A DNA stretch of 64,000 nt, from assembly GCA_030824115.1 (NCBI GenBank), contig JAVBYI010000023.1, forward strand, positions 1 to 64,000. The letters run 5' to 3'. The position numbers were made by a program, and so were the translations under genes. The stretch comes from Rhodocyclaceae bacterium. GTDB taxonomy: Bacteria; Pseudomonadota; Gammaproteobacteria; Burkholderiales; Rhodocyclaceae. The notes under the pieces are model-generated. The model ran no database searches and was not told the DNA's origin. It worked only from the letters and a program-made list of their open reading frames with translations. Numbering within the stretch: position 1 is the first letter of the stretch; the number at the start of each line of letters is the position of its first letter. Shown in pieces: positions 1-9,296 of the stretch.

Positions 1-2381
1 CTCGACAGGTCCTGGTTGCCCGCCGCAATTTCCTGCGCCGCCGTGTTGATCGCCTCCGTCGCTTCCTTGATCCGACCCACTACTTCCTTTAACCGCTCTA
101 CCGTCGTGTTGGTGTCGTCTTTCAACTCGCCGAACACGCCATAGAAGTCACCCTCGATGGTCTGCGTCAGGTCACCGCGCGCCAAGGCATTCAGTGCATT
201 CGAAGTAGCCTGCAAAGCGGTACTGGTGGTATCAAGAAAGCGATTCAGGCTGGTCGCCAGCACCATGAAGAAGCCACTCTTGCCCTCCAGGCTAAGACGT
301 GACGTCAATTCGCCCAATGCCGCACCCTGAACGATTTCCTGCACCTCTTTTTCCAGATTGACTTCGGCGGTACGGTCCGTCCATTGCGTCACACGGCCAA
401 TGTGCGCCCCCTGAGTATCGATGATCGGGCGTGCCGCCAGTCGCAGGAAGTGGGCATTGAACTCGATATCAACATCGGCCCCTTGGTGGGCCGCTTCGTT
501 CATCTTCTCGACGGCAGCGGGGTCGGTAATCAGGTCGGTGACACGGCCGCCGACCAGCGTCGCGGCATCGAACCCCGCGCCACCAATGCTGTTCAGCAAC
601 TGCTTCCCCGCCGGAGTCATATAGATCAGATTGCCGTCAGCGCCCGAAATCGTGATGCAGGCCGTCGAATTGTCCAGCGCCCCCAGAATCCGCGCCATTT
701 CCTCGGATTGGCGCTTGGATTCCGCCACCTCGAAGCCGAGGCGGTTCTGCATGGTCTCCATGCCCTGCAACACCTTGCCGATTTCATCGTAGCGTGTAGT
801 GTCGAGCGCATTGCTGTACTGACCCGCCGACAGGGCACGGAAGCCCGGCAGCACCATGTCGTTCAACGGACGATAGACCAGGTTGCGGACCAGCCAGATG
901 ATGATACCGACCAGCAACAAACCGACCAGCAACGAAACCCCCAGCAGCAGCTGTTTCACCGTGCGGGCAGTGGCCTCGAATTCGTGGATATAGGTACCGC
1001 CACCGATCAGCCACTGCCATTCGTTGAGCGTATCAAAGACAGCGATCTTCTCGTGGGACTGGCTGTCCCCAAGCTCCTGATTGACCCATGGGTAGCGCAT
1101 TTCACCCTGTTTCCGGTCAATCATCTCCCTGATAAATTCACGGCCACCGGCATCCCTGGCATCAAGGATCGTCTGCCCTTCTTTGGCCGGATGAATCAGC
1201 GCCATCCCCAGATCAGGGCCGGGCTTGGCGTCAAGCACGAAGAAATAACCGCTCTCGCCCACCTTGATTTTCTTGATTTCATTCTTGAGCGCGGTAATTT
1301 CCGAAGTGACGTCGATGCCGATGAACATGGCGCCGATGACCTGCCCCTCCTTGCTCTTGATGGGTGCGTAGCTGGTGAAATAATCCGTGCCAAACATCTT
1401 GACCTTGCCCGTGTAACGCTCCCCGGCCAGCAAGCGGGTACGTGCCGGATGTTCCTTGCCCAGCGGCGTATCAACGGCACGCGCGCCCTTGTCGTTTTTC
1501 AGTGACGTGGCGATCCGCACGAAATCGTCACCCTTGCGCATGAACACTGTCGCCGCCACCTTGCTGGAGGCAGTGAACCCATCGACCTCGGTCTCACGAT
1601 AGGCCATGTCGGTCTTGCCATGCCGCAGGGTCGGCTTCTCGCCGTCCTCAAGGGTGAAGCCCTCGGTAAAGCCCCCGACAAACAAATCATTGAGGCGCAT
1701 GGCCTCGCGTTGCATGGCGAAAGCCCGCACCTCAATCATGCCGCGAATCAGGCCAAGGTTCTGGCGTAAATCGGCCACCCCCCGCGCTTCAAGCAAACTG
1801 CCCATGCGCGCACCCAGGATTTGGGCCGAAAGTCCCATCACCAGCATGGCGGCAATCGCACAGCCCATCACCAGCTTGGTCGTCAGCGAGGACTGTTTGA
1901 TCTTGCGGCCAAAGCGCGCGACGGCAGAATTGGATACCACCTGACCATCCAGAACACTGAGGCCCCTAGCCTTGCCCTCGCGAAAATCACGGTAGGCTTT
2001 TTCACAGGCATCAACCTTGTCACGCGCCGGCTTGCGGCGCACCGACATATAGCCTGTCACCTGGCCGTTTTCCCAAACCGGTGCGGCATGCGCCTCGACC
2101 CAATAGTGGTCGCCATTCTTGCAGCGGTTCTTGACGTAACCGACCCACGGACGCCCATCCTTGAGCGAATCCCACAGGTCCTGAAAGGCCTCAACCGGCA
2201 TGTCGGGATGACGCACAATGTTGTGCGGCTCGCCGATCAGTTCCTTCTCGGTAAAGCCACTGATCTCGAGAAAATCCTTATTGACGTAAGTGAGACGCCC
2301 CTTGAGATCCGTCTTTGAGACGATCATCGAGTTGTCGCTCAACAGTATTTCGTTACCCGTCACTGGCAAATTGGTACGCAT
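1..2381 (-). CDS. Methyl-accepting chemotaxis protein with N-terminal Aer-type PAS domain (3' end beyond window)
   Basis: The frame is open from the ATG at 2381 to the window edge, giving about 793 residues. Visible order: an Aer-like PAS domain at about 10-120 (PHNIVRHPDMP, RCKNGDHYWVEAH), a membrane segment near 165-185, a long periplasmic Cache-like sensor (YTGKVKMFGTDYFTSYAPI; FIGIDVTSEI), a second membrane segment near 475-500 (LLLGVSLLVGLLLVGIIIWL), HAMP-like sequence, and a second PAS region (ACITISGADGNLIYMTPAGK). The methyl-accepting signalling tip would lie beyond base 1. It likely senses redox through PAS and a small ligand through Cache, and signals to the adjacent CheA/CheW. It starts 13 bp after cheW with GGAG upstream, so it is the distal gene of the chemotaxis operon. 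The ligand is unknown. Confidence 0.88.
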   Translation of the reverse strand, partial: MRTNLPVTGNEILLSDNSMIVSKTDLKGRLTYVNKDFLEISGFTEKELIGEPHNIVRHPDMPVEAFQDLWDSLKDGRPWVGYVKNRCKNGDHYWVEAHAAPVWENGQVTGYMSVRRKPARDKVDACEKAYRDFREGKARGLSVLDGQVVSNSAVARFGRKIKQSSLTTKLVMGCAIAAMLVMGLSAQILGARMGSLLEARGVADLRQNLGLIRGMIEVRAFAMQREAMRLNDLFVGGFTEGFTLEDGEKPTLRHGKTDMAYRETEVDGFTASSKVAATVFMRKGDDFVRIATSLKNDKGARAVDTPLGKEHPARTRLLAGERYTGKVKMFGTDYFTSYAPIKSKEGQVIGAMFIGIDVTSEITALKNEIKKIKVGESGYFFVLDAKPGPDLGMALIHPAKEGQTILDARDAGGREFIREMIDRKQGEMRYPWVNQELGDSQSHEKIAVFDTLNEWQWLIGGGTYIHEFEATARTVKQLLLGVSLLVGLLLVGIIIWLVRNLVYRPLNDMVLPGFRALSAGQYSNALDTTRYDEIGKVLQGMETMQNRLGFEVAESKRQSEEMARILGALDNSTACITISGADGNLIYMTPAGKQLLNSIGGAGFDAATLVGGRVTDLITDPAAVEKMNEAAHQGADVDIEFNAHFLRLAARPIIDTQGAHIGRVTQWTDRTAEVNLEKEVQEIVQGAALGELTSRLSLEGKSGFFMVLATSLNRFLDTTSTALQATSNALNALARGDLTQTIEGDFYGVFGELKDDTNTTVERLKEVVGRIKEATEAINTAAQEIAAGNQDLS

Positions 2382-2394
2382 GTTTTGACTCCGG

Positions 2395-2892
2395 TCAGGA
2401 CTGGGTAACTTCGTCCACGAGGGCCATCTCGCCGGACAGCATCAGCTTTTCAATATCGACCACGATCAGCATGCGCTCGCCGAGCGTGCCGAGACCATTG
2501 ATGTAGCGGGTATCCACGGTAGCGGCAAACTCGGGAGCGGGACGAATCTGCTCGCTGCGCAGGCTGGTCACATCCGACACGCCATCAACGACAATGCCGA
2601 CCACACGGCCGACGATCGACAGAATGATCACGACCGTGAAAGGCGTGTAGTCCGCCTTGCCGACCCCGAACTTGATGCGCAGGTCGACGATTGGCACGAT
2701 GATGCCGCGCAGATTGATAACACCCTTGATGAAGGCCGGCGCATTGGCAATCGTGGTAGGCGGCTCATAGCCACGGATTTCCTGCACCTTCAAGATATCG
2801 ATGGCGTACTCCTCCGGGCCAAGCGTAAAGGTGAGGTACTCCTGGGCAAAGCCACCCTCATCGGCAGTTTTGGTCTTGTTTTCCTGAACCAT
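2395..2892 (-). CDS. cheW: Chemotaxis coupling protein CheW
   Basis: This 165-residue protein is one CheW domain, the usual length. Family-typical segments are visible: [17 protein letters not shown] near the N-terminus, [19 protein letters not shown] in the middle and [13 protein letters not shown] near the end. CheW couples receptor tips to CheA in cytoplasmic chemoreceptor arrays. It lies between cheA and an MCP gene on the same strand, 37 bp from cheA, so co-transcription is likely. No anomalies are seen. Confidence 0.95.
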   Translation of the reverse strand: MVQENKTKTADEGGFAQEYLTFTLGPEEYAIDILKVQEIRGYEPPTTIANAPAFIKGVINLRGIIVPIVDLRIKFGVGKADYTPFTVVIILSIVGRVVGIVVDGVSDVTSLRSEQIRPAPEFAATVDTRYINGLGTLGERMLIVVDIEKLMLSGEMALVDEVTQS

Positions 2893-2929
2893 GCTGTGGT
2901 GCTCCTTTGGCGAACGTCAGGCAGATGGA

Positions 2930-5197
2930 CTACGCAGCCACCGGCAGGGTATGCCGGGCCATGCTGACGAGCATCGAGACATCGAGGATCAGGGCGACGC
3001 GACCGTCGCCCATGATGGTGGCGCCGGATACGCCGGCAACTTTCCGGTAATTTGATTCGAGACTCTTGATGACGACCTGATGCTGACCGACCATGGCATC
3101 AACGAACAGTGCCGCCTTGGTGCCGTCCGCCTCGAGGATGATCATGATGCCTTCCTCGAACGAGGTAACAGCGCCGGGCACACGGAAGATTTCGTACAAG
3201 GTCACCACCGGCAGATATTCGTCGCGCACCTGGATCAGTCGCTCAACACCGGAGACGCTCTTGATCATGCCGCGTTCAACCTGCAGCGACTCGATGACGT
3301 AGCCGAGCGGGATGATGTAGGTTTCGTTGCCGACGGCGACCGACATGCCATCGAGAATCGCCAACGTCAGCGGCAGCTTGACGGTCATGCGCGTGCCGAC
3401 ACCTTGCAGCGAGTCGATTTCAACCCGGCCGCCCATCGCCGTGATGTTTTTCTTCACCACGTCCATACCGACACCGCGACCAGACACTTCGGTGATCTGG
3501 TCGGCGGTTGAAAACCCCGCCTCAAAAATCAGGCCATAAACTTCCTGATCGGTCATCTGGTCGTGCACGTTGAGGCCGCGCTCTTTGGCCTTGGCGAGAA
3601 TCTTGTTGCGCGGCAGGCCGGCGCCGTCGTCGCCCACTTCAATGACGATGTTGCCGCTCTGATGGTAGGCCGACAAGGTGATCGTGCCAACCGGCTGCTT
3701 GCCTTTCGCGGCACGCTCGTCAGGCATCTCGATGCCATGATCAAGACTGTTGCGGATCAGGTGGGTCAACGGATCGGTGATGCGCTCGATCAGCCCCCGG
3801 TCGAGTTCGGTACTTTCGCCCGAGGTTTTCAGCTCGACCTGCTTGCCAAGTTTCTGCGACAGATCGCGCACGACGCGCGGGAAGCGTGAGAACACCACCG
3901 ACATCGGCATCATGCGGATCGACATCACCGACTCCTGCAGGTCGCGCGTGTTGCGCTCCAACTGGATCAGGCCGTTGTGCAGGCGTTCAAACTCGACCGG
4001 ATCAATCTGCGAAGCCGACTGCGCCAGCATCGCCTGCGTGATGACGAGTTCGCCGATCAGATTGATCAGTTGATCGACCTTGTCGACACCCACGCGAATG
4101 GAGGTATCGGCACCGGGTTTGGCGGCGGCCACCGGCGCAGGGCGCTTGGTGCCAGCCTCTTTGTCTTTGGGCGCTGCAGGCTTTTCTTCGACGACCAGCG
4201 CCACCGTCGGCACGGCGGTGGATGCGGCAGTCGCGGCCACCGGCTCGGGCAAAGGCTCGAAGAAGCCATAGGCATCCTCAGGTGATGTCTCAGGCGCAGG
4301 GGCTGCGGTCTCGGGCAGCGGCTCGAAGAAACCGTAGGCATCGTCTGATGCGGCAGTCCCTGCCGCCTCGCCTACCGGTTCGAAGAAGCCATAGGCCTCA
4401 TCGGCAACCGTCCCCGGTGTCGCACTGTCCGTAAAGAAACCATAGGCGCCATCGGTCGCATCCCCTAATCCGCCGCCTTCATCCAGTGGCGTCACGCGAA
4501 TACTGTCATTACGGGCCACGAATTCAAGCATGCCGCGCAGCAGTTCAGCGTCTTCGACACCGCCCATCTGCAGATGCCAGGGCTGATCAGGGCTGGCAGC
4601 ACGGCCGACGATTCGCACATCGCCTTGCTCGGCCAGTTCGGCCATCAGGTTTTCAAGCGTGGCTTCGGTCGTTGCGGCATCGCCTTCAAGGACGAAGTGG
4701 AGATGAAAACCTTGCTGCAACTCGGCGGCGGGCACGGGAGTCGTCCCGGCAAAAGTCGGCGCTGGCGGGACGGCATTAGCCGGAGTTGAAACCGGCGCAG
4801 CCGCAGCCTCGTTCTCGGTCAGCAAACGCAGGCGCTGGCACACCGCCTTGGCCATGTCGGTATCCGATTCGCCATCGCCCTGATGCGCCGCCAGCATGCC
4901 TTTCAGTACATCGCCGGCATCAAGGAAGGCATCGATCATGTCCTCGCGCAGCTTGAGCTCACCCTTGCGCACCTTGTCGAGCAAGTTCTCGAGGATGTGC
5001 GTGACATCCTGCAAATCGGTAAAACCGAAGGTGCCACTCGACCCCTTGATCGAGTGCGCGGCCCTGAAAATGGCATTCAGCTGCTCGTGATCCGGCTCGT
5101 GCACATCGAGCGTGAGCAGCAGGTTTTCCATATTGGCCAGATGTTCCGCGGTCTCCTCGAAGAAGACCTGGTAGAACTGGCTCATGTCGATGGACAT
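2930..5197 (-). CDS. cheA: Chemotaxis histidine kinase CheA
   Basis: About 755 residues from the ATG at 5197, which has GAGGAGG just upstream; an ATG 120 bp further up lacks such a site. An Hpt domain carries the phospho-acceptor His48 (AAHSIKGSSG). A linker follows, then the dimerisation helices, an HATPase (HLIRNSLDHGIE, GDDGAGLP, GRGVGMDVV) and a C-terminal CheW-like regulatory domain. It autophosphorylates and passes phosphate to CheY. Odd features: the linker carries four copies of a motif like D-x-AYGFFEP (about residues 240-335), and a segment reading PPAPTF encoded by a copy of the dispersed repeat at 4751-4774. The gene lies between cheY and cheW. Confidence 0.96.
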   Translation of the reverse strand: MSIDMSQFYQVFFEETAEHLANMENLLLTLDVHEPDHEQLNAIFRAAHSIKGSSGTFGFTDLQDVTHILENLLDKVRKGELKLREDMIDAFLDAGDVLKGMLAAHQGDGESDTDMAKAVCQRLRLLTENEAAAAPVSTPANAVPPAPTFAGTTPVPAAELQQGFHLHFVLEGDAATTEATLENLMAELAEQGDVRIVGRAASPDQPWHLQMGGVEDAELLRGMLEFVARNDSIRVTPLDEGGGLGDATDGAYGFFTDSATPGTVADEAYGFFEPVGEAAGTAASDDAYGFFEPLPETAAPAPETSPEDAYGFFEPLPEPVAATAASTAVPTVALVVEEKPAAPKDKEAGTKRPAPVAAAKPGADTSIRVGVDKVDQLINLIGELVITQAMLAQSASQIDPVEFERLHNGLIQLERNTRDLQESVMSIRMMPMSVVFSRFPRVVRDLSQKLGKQVELKTSGESTELDRGLIERITDPLTHLIRNSLDHGIEMPDERAAKGKQPVGTITLSAYHQSGNIVIEVGDDGAGLPRNKILAKAKERGLNVHDQMTDQEVYGLIFEAGFSTADQITEVSGRGVGMDVVKKNITAMGGRVEIDSLQGVGTRMTVKLPLTLAILDGMSVAVGNETYIIPLGYVIESLQVERGMIKSVSGVERLIQVRDEYLPVVTLYEIFRVPGAVTSFEEGIMIILEADGTKAALFVDAMVGQHQVVIKSLESNYRKVAGVSGATIMGDGRVALILDVSMLVSMARHTLPVAA
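4751..4774 (+). repeat. Dispersed 24-bp repeat, copy 1 (inside cheA)
   Basis: The core GTCGGCGCTGG is followed by CGGGACGGC. In the cheA frame (minus strand) it encodes the PPAPTF part of the interdomain linker. Confidence 0.8.
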
Positions 5198-5234
5198 GGC
5201 GCCTCCTCGTGAAATCTGTGGTGGTGCGGAGGAA

Positions 5235-5600
5235 TCAGCCGATGACTTTCTTGACGACTTCGACCAGTTTCTGCGGATCAAAGGGCTTGACCAGCCAGCC
5301 GGTGGCGCCGGCAGCACGTCCCTGCTGCTTCATCGCATCCGACGATTCCGTCGTCAGCATCAGGACTGGCGTGGTCTTGTATTGCGGCAATCCGCGCAGA
5401 TTCTTGATCAGCGTCAGGCCGTCCATGCGCGGCATGTTCTGGTCGGTCAGGATCAGATCGAATGTTTTTGCCTTGGCCTTTTCAAGGCCGTCCATGCCAT
5501 CGACGGCCTCGGTCACCTCATAGCCGGAGCTTTTGAGGGTAAAGGTCACCATCTGGCGAATGGAAGCGGAATCGTCGACGGCAAGGATGGTTTTAGCCAT
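5235..5600 (-). CDS. cheY: CheY-like single-domain response regulator
   Basis: This 121-residue protein is a lone receiver domain. The acidic pair is Asp9/Asp10 (ILAVDDSAS), the phospho-acceptor is Asp53 (ILTDQNMPRMDG), and a conserved Lys sits in LVKPFDP. There is no output domain, so it should act at the flagellar switch or as a phosphate sink. It is 38 bp upstream of cheA on the same strand and follows the CheZ-like gene. The exact role of this CheY versus paralogues elsewhere in the genome cannot be judged here. Confidence 0.93.
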   Translation of the reverse strand: MAKTILAVDDSASIRQMVTFTLKSSGYEVTEAVDGMDGLEKAKAKTFDLILTDQNMPRMDGLTLIKNLRGLPQYKTTPVLMLTTESSDAMKQQGRAAGATGWLVKPFDPQKLVEVVKKVIG

Positions 5601-5627
5601 GGGTAAGCTCCTGTGTGCAGGGTAGGT

Positions 5628-6161
5628 TCAAAATAGTTCGATGTCGCCCTGGGTCATTGCCTTCTGGTCGACAGGATTATTGATGGTCTGTGCTTCGATA
5701 TTCTTGAGGGCCGCGATGATCCTACCCTGTTCCTGACGCATGGAGGCAATCGCGCCACGGGCATCATGGCTGCGGGCTTCCTGTTCGAGCGTCGAGCCCA
5801 ACGTATTGAGTTCGCGCATCACACCATCCATCGCGTCGATGCGGCATCCGACATGGCCGAGCAACTGTGACACCATATCCTGGAATTGCAGCGCGGTGAT
5901 CGCTCGGCCGAGGATGTCCCCCGCTTGCTGCGACGACTCGGGCGTGGCGCGCATGTCCCGAGCAGCCATATCCTGAAAACTGACGGTCAGCGCGTCGATT
6001 GCCTCTTGCAACAGGTCTTGCACACTGGCGATCTCACCGCGCGCCGCATTCAATTGGTTGCTGAACTGCAGCGCCATCTCGCGCAACAAGTTGCGAAACT
6101 CCTCCAGGAGCGCCCGCTCGTCTTCGCCGCCGAAGGCCCAAGACTTGTTAAGGACATGCAT
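5628..6161 (-). CDS. CheZ-like chemotaxis protein (putative CheY phosphatase)
   Basis: A predicted all-helical protein of 177 residues in the slot between motB and cheY, where a CheY-modulating gene is expected. The central segment LQFQDMVSQLLGHV resembles the CheZ active-site helix with its catalytic Gln (FQD[LM]). The C-terminus ends acidic and hydrophobic (QGDIELF), comparable in character to the CheZ tail that docks CheY. The N-terminal two thirds could form the long hairpin typical of CheZ. Sequence similarity to enterobacterial CheZ is weak, so the function is inferred. The start is the ATG at 6161, overlapping nothing and 8 bp past the motB stop. Confidence 0.6.
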   Translation of the reverse strand: MHVLNKSWAFGGEDERALLEEFRNLLREMALQFSNQLNAARGEIASVQDLLQEAIDALTVSFQDMAARDMRATPESSQQAGDILGRAITALQFQDMVSQLLGHVGCRIDAMDGVMRELNTLGSTLEQEARSHDARGAIASMRQEQGRIIAALKNIEAQTINNPVDQKAMTQGDIELF

Positions 6162-6169
6162 GGTGCAAC

Positions 6170-7135
6170 TCAGCGTAACGGCGGCTTGCCCGGAACCGGC
6201 TGGGCGGCCGTCCCCGTGGCCGGGGCGGTCAATTGCTGGGCATCACTCACCTGGGCCACCGGCTCCTCCCTACCATCGTTCAGGATGGCTTCTTCGGTAC
6301 GCTTGTTCATCACGACAATACTGATCCGCCGGTTAATCGCGTGGTTAGGCTGCTCCCTGTCGAACAACACGGTCGAGGCAAACCCCACCACCCGCATGAC
6401 TTTGCGTTCCTCCAACCCACCGATGATCATTTCGCGCCGCGAGGCATTGGCCCGATTGGTCGACAGTTCCCAGTTGCCGAAGCCCTTGTCGCCCCCAGCG
6501 TAAGGTGTGGCATCGGTATGACCGGACAGGGACACCTTGTTCTCAACACGATTGAGGACAGGGCCAATCTCGCGCAAAATCAACTTGGTATAAGGCTTCA
6601 ACTCGGAACTGGCGAGATCGAACATCGGCCGGTTCTGTTCATCGACGATTTGAATGCGCAAGCCTTCACTGGTCACATCAATCAGAAGCTGATTCTTGAA
6701 TTGCTTGAGCGTCGGATTCGACTCGATAAGCTGCTCAATGTCCGCCTTCAAGGCCTCAAGCTTCTGCTTTTCCATTTTCTCGAAGTCGGCCTTGAGTGCC
6801 TGCAGGTTGATCGCCTTCTTGTCCGCCTCAATGGCGCCGCGCTTGACCTGACCATGGGTGCGGGTCAAATCCTCACCACCACCCTGAATTACCGAGGAGG
6901 AATCGCCCGAACCCGAGCCGCCAAACATGGCGACCATCAACGGGGTCTGGAAGTGGTCGGCAATACCCTTCAGGTCTCCCTGCGTGGTCGAACCAAGCAG
7001 CCACATCAGCAGGAAAAAGGCCATCATGGCCGTCACGAAGTCAGCGTAGGCGATCTTCCAGGCACCACCGTGACCGGCGGCACCGCCCTTTTTGATCTTC
7101 TTGACGACGATCGGTTGTTGGCTGTCGTCGCTCAC
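6170..7135 (-). CDS. motB: Flagellar motor stator protein MotB
   Basis: 321 residues from a GTG at 7135, 3 bp after the motA stop. The cytoplasmic N-terminus (VVKKIKKGG) is basic, and one membrane helix carries the proton-binding Asp32 (AYADFVTAMMAFFLLMWLLG). A plug and coiled-coil linker (AIEADKKAINLQALKADFEKM) leads to a C-terminal OmpA-like peptidoglycan-binding domain (LSGHTDATPY; NWELSTNRANASRR). It anchors the proton-driven stator to the cell wall. Translational coupling with motA is likely from the spacing. Confidence 0.95.
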   Translation of the reverse strand: MSDDSQQPIVVKKIKKGGAAGHGGAWKIAYADFVTAMMAFFLLMWLLGSTTQGDLKGIADHFQTPLMVAMFGGSGSGDSSSVIQGGGEDLTRTHGQVKRGAIEADKKAINLQALKADFEKMEKQKLEALKADIEQLIESNPTLKQFKNQLLIDVTSEGLRIQIVDEQNRPMFDLASSELKPYTKLILREIGPVLNRVENKVSLSGHTDATPYAGGDKGFGNWELSTNRANASRREMIIGGLEERKVMRVVGFASTVLFDREQPNHAINRRISIVVMNKRTEEAILNDGREEPVAQVSDAQQLTAPATGTAAQPVPGKPPLR

Positions 7136-7138
7136 GAC

Positions 7139-7996
7139 TTACTTACCCTTGCGTGCCTTGATGTCGTCTTCAAGTTCGATGAAAGTCGGACGATCCGCAG
7201 AGTAGAGGACCTTGCGACCAAATTCAATCGCCACCTGCGGTGCATAACCGTTCATGCTGGCCAGCAATACCACCTTGATGCACTGGTAAATCTTGCTGCC
7301 CTCATCCACTTTCTGATTCAACTGGTTGGCAATCGGCTCGACAAAACCATAGGCCAGCAGAATACCGAGGAAGGTACCGACCAACGCACCCCCGATCATC
7401 TTGCCCAGAACGGCCGGCGGCTGTCCGACCGACCCCATCACGTTCACCACGCCCATCACCGCCACAACGATACCAAAGGCAGGAATACCGCCCGCCAGGG
7501 TCTGAACGAAGTGGGCCGGAAAGTGGGCTTCATGGTGGTGGGTTTCGATTTCGATGTCCATCAGGTTCTCAATCTCGAAGGCATTCAGGTTGCCGCCGAC
7601 CATCATGCGCAGGTAGTCGCAAATGAACTCCATCACATGGTGGTCATGGGAAACCGAGGCGTACTTTGAAAAGATCGGGCTGCTCTCGGGATTCTCGACA
7701 TCGCTTTCGATCGACATCAGGCCTTCCTTGCGTACCTTCGAGAGAATCTCGAACAACATGGCCAGCAGGTCCATGTAAAGCGCCTTGTTGAGATGCGAAC
7801 CCTTGAGCACCGAGGGAATGGCGCCCAATACGACTTTCAACGAACGCGGACTGTTGGAAGCAACCAGGTAACCAGCGGTAAGGCCAACAATGGCGATGTA
7901 TTCAAGCGGCACCCACAGGGCGCCCAGGCTGCCGTGAACTGCATAAGTGCCCACCGAAGACAGCAGAACAACCACATAGCCAATGAGCAATAACAT
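7139..7996 (-). CDS. motA: Flagellar motor stator protein MotA
   Basis: About 285 residues from the ATG at 7996, the family's normal length; a start 93 bp upstream would add an atypical N-terminus. Four membrane segments are visible: MLLLIGYVVVLLSSVGTYAV, a second beginning VPLEYIAIVG, and a pair around PAFGIVVAVMGVVNVMG and MIGGALVGTFLGILLAYGF. The long cytoplasmic loop carries the charged residues that touch the rotor (KVRKEGLMSIESDVE). Together with MotB it forms the ion channel that turns the flagellum. Confidence 0.95.
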   Translation of the reverse strand: MLLLIGYVVVLLSSVGTYAVHGSLGALWVPLEYIAIVGLTAGYLVASNSPRSLKVVLGAIPSVLKGSHLNKALYMDLLAMLFEILSKVRKEGLMSIESDVENPESSPIFSKYASVSHDHHVMEFICDYLRMMVGGNLNAFEIENLMDIEIETHHHEAHFPAHFVQTLAGGIPAFGIVVAVMGVVNVMGSVGQPPAVLGKMIGGALVGTFLGILLAYGFVEPIANQLNQKVDEGSKIYQCIKVVLLASMNGYAPQVAIEFGRKVLYSADRPTFIELEDDIKARKGK

Positions 7997-8126
7997 GAAC
8001 GACCCCGGGATTGAATTCAGGCAGCGCGGGCATGAGGCGCGCAAACATCCGCAATGATAGCGGCAAATGCGCTGCACGGCACAAATCAAGCATGTCCGAG
8101 CTCACTTGCCACGCCAGACGTACAAA

Positions 8127-8160
8127 GGGCATGAACCCCCGTTACCAGGAGATCATGCCC
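8127..8160. terminator. Inverted repeat between flhC and motA, possible terminator
   Basis: GGGCATGA at 8127-8134 pairs with TCATGCCC at 8153-8160 (8-bp stem, 18-nt loop). Read on the minus strand it lies 34 bp past the flhC stop and is followed by only a short T-rich stretch. It may attenuate flhDC transcription ahead of motA, but it is a weak candidate. Confidence 0.3.
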
Positions 8161-8193
8161 TCTTCAAGCAGGGAGAGAGAGAACTAAGTGAAC

Positions 8194-8745
8194 TTAGGCG
8201 ACGGCGGCTTCCAGCGCGCTGGCCTCAGCGGCCCGGCGTGTCTTGCCGGCACGGGCCGGCATGTGGCACAGGCCGCAGACATAATCCTTTTTAGGATCAT
8301 GGGCATGCGCCACGAAATCACCACCGCAGCACTTGCAACGCGTCATTTGCAGCATACCGGCGTCGAAAAAGCGCACCATCGTCCAGGCACGAGTCAGTGA
8401 CAGAACGCTTTCCATACCGGTGCGATTGATCTGCTCGGTGTAAAGGCGATAGGCCTTGATGATGCGCTCCAGACCGTTCAAACCGGTATGACGCTCAAGG
8501 AAGTTGTAATAGGCCATGAACAGTGAGGCATGGACGTTCGGCTGCCAGGTCATGAACCAGTCGGTCGAGAACGGCAGCATGCCCTTGGGGGGCGAAACAC
8601 CGCGCACTTCCTTGTAGAGCTTGAGCAGGCGCTCGCGGGAAAGATTGGTTTCGGCTTCGAGCAACTGCAGGCGGGCGCCCAGCTCGATCAATTCGATGGC
8701 GAGATGAATATCTTTCGCCTCCGTGATGACGGATTTATTACGCAT
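8194..8745 (-). CDS. flhC: Flagellar transcriptional activator FlhC
   Basis: 183 residues from the ATG at 8745, preceded by GGAGG; the longer frame starting at 8835 has a basic N-terminus foreign to the family. The typical FlhC body is present ([31 protein letters not shown]), ending in the zinc-binding four-cysteine cluster (CKCCGGDF...CGLCHMP). It binds DNA with FlhD as a hetero-oligomer to switch on flagellar class II genes. It lies 28 bp downstream of flhD and upstream of motAB. Confidence 0.95.
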   Translation of the reverse strand: MRNKSVITEAKDIHLAIELIELGARLQLLEAETNLSRERLLKLYKEVRGVSPPKGMLPFSTDWFMTWQPNVHASLFMAYYNFLERHTGLNGLERIIKAYRLYTEQINRTGMESVLSLTRAWTMVRFFDAGMLQMTRCKCCGGDFVAHAHDPKKDYVCGLCHMPARAGKTRRAAEASALEAAVA

Positions 8746-8773
8746 AGAGTCCTCCGGTCTTCGACTTGGGCGA

Positions 8774-9094
8774 TCAGGCGACAGTCTCGACCGGCTTGCC
8801 GGCAGCGAGAATCGCAGCATGAATGTGACCAACACCGCGCTCGCGCTCGTGATTGGCCAGCAGATCGATCAACAGGGTGTCATCGAAGCGGAAGTTGCAC
8901 AACAGCATGTCGGTACTGGCCATTTTCAGAACCTGTCCCGGGGTGAGGGTTTCCAGGATGTCGGCAATCTCCTCACTGATACCCAGACGGAAAATGGCGG
9001 CCGAGCGATCGGCGCGGACCATATTCTGTGCCAGCATCAGATAGGCGAGATTGACCTCCTTAATATCATTGTAGGTGTCGGTCGATTTCATCAT
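8774..9094 (-). CDS. flhD: Flagellar transcriptional activator FlhD
   Basis: About 106 residues. The start is the first of two tandem ATGs (9094 or 9091), with AAGGAGAG immediately upstream; a longer frame to 9172 has no such site. Family signatures: [33 protein letters not shown] and [16 protein letters not shown]. It partners FlhC as master regulator of motility. The flhD-flhC-motA-motB-che order matches the enterobacterial arrangement, unlike the fleQ-type control of many other bacteria. Confidence 0.94.
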   Translation of the reverse strand: MMKSTDTYNDIKEVNLAYLMLAQNMVRADRSAAIFRLGISEEIADILETLTPGQVLKMASTDMLLCNFRFDDTLLIDLLANHERERGVGHIHAAILAAGKPVETVA

Positions 9095-9204
9095 TCTCTC
9101 CTTGCATTGCCACCAATCCCGGGCGCCGAATGTGGTTCGCGCATGCCCGTTTGGCAGTGATGGCATTTTCAAGAGAATTCGACAAGAAGAAAATCAACGG
9201 AAAG

Positions 9205-9258
9205 ACCATCCTTTTGTAAGAACAGGATGGTGATGTCTTGTAAGAAAAAACCTTACAA
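9205..9258. promoter_or_regulatory. AT-rich flhD upstream region with two hairpins
   Basis: The otherwise featureless space between flhD and the next gene (9095-9296) is AT-rich and holds two inverted repeats. ACCATCC 9205-9211 pairs with GGATGGT 9225-9231, and TTGTAAG 9238-9244 pairs with CTTACAA 9252-9258. They may end transcription of the HDOD-REC-GGDEF gene or act in the flhDC leader. No clean U-tract follows either one. Confidence 0.35.
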
Positions 9259-9296
9259 ATACCAGCTTATCCCATGTTTTTAAGCAATATTTTCTG

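Noticed and set aside
384-1505. Long plus-strand open frame opposite the MCP gene
   Set aside because: It is the antisense of a clear MCP coding sequence and has no ribosome site or domain. Similar long opposite frames at 6233, 13929, 28953 (5' part), 41761 and 48693 were dismissed for the same reason.
8000-8120. Possible sigma-28 promoter upstream of motA (GCCGCTAT)
   Set aside because: The -10 resembles the flagellar consensus, but no TAAA box lies at the required distance.
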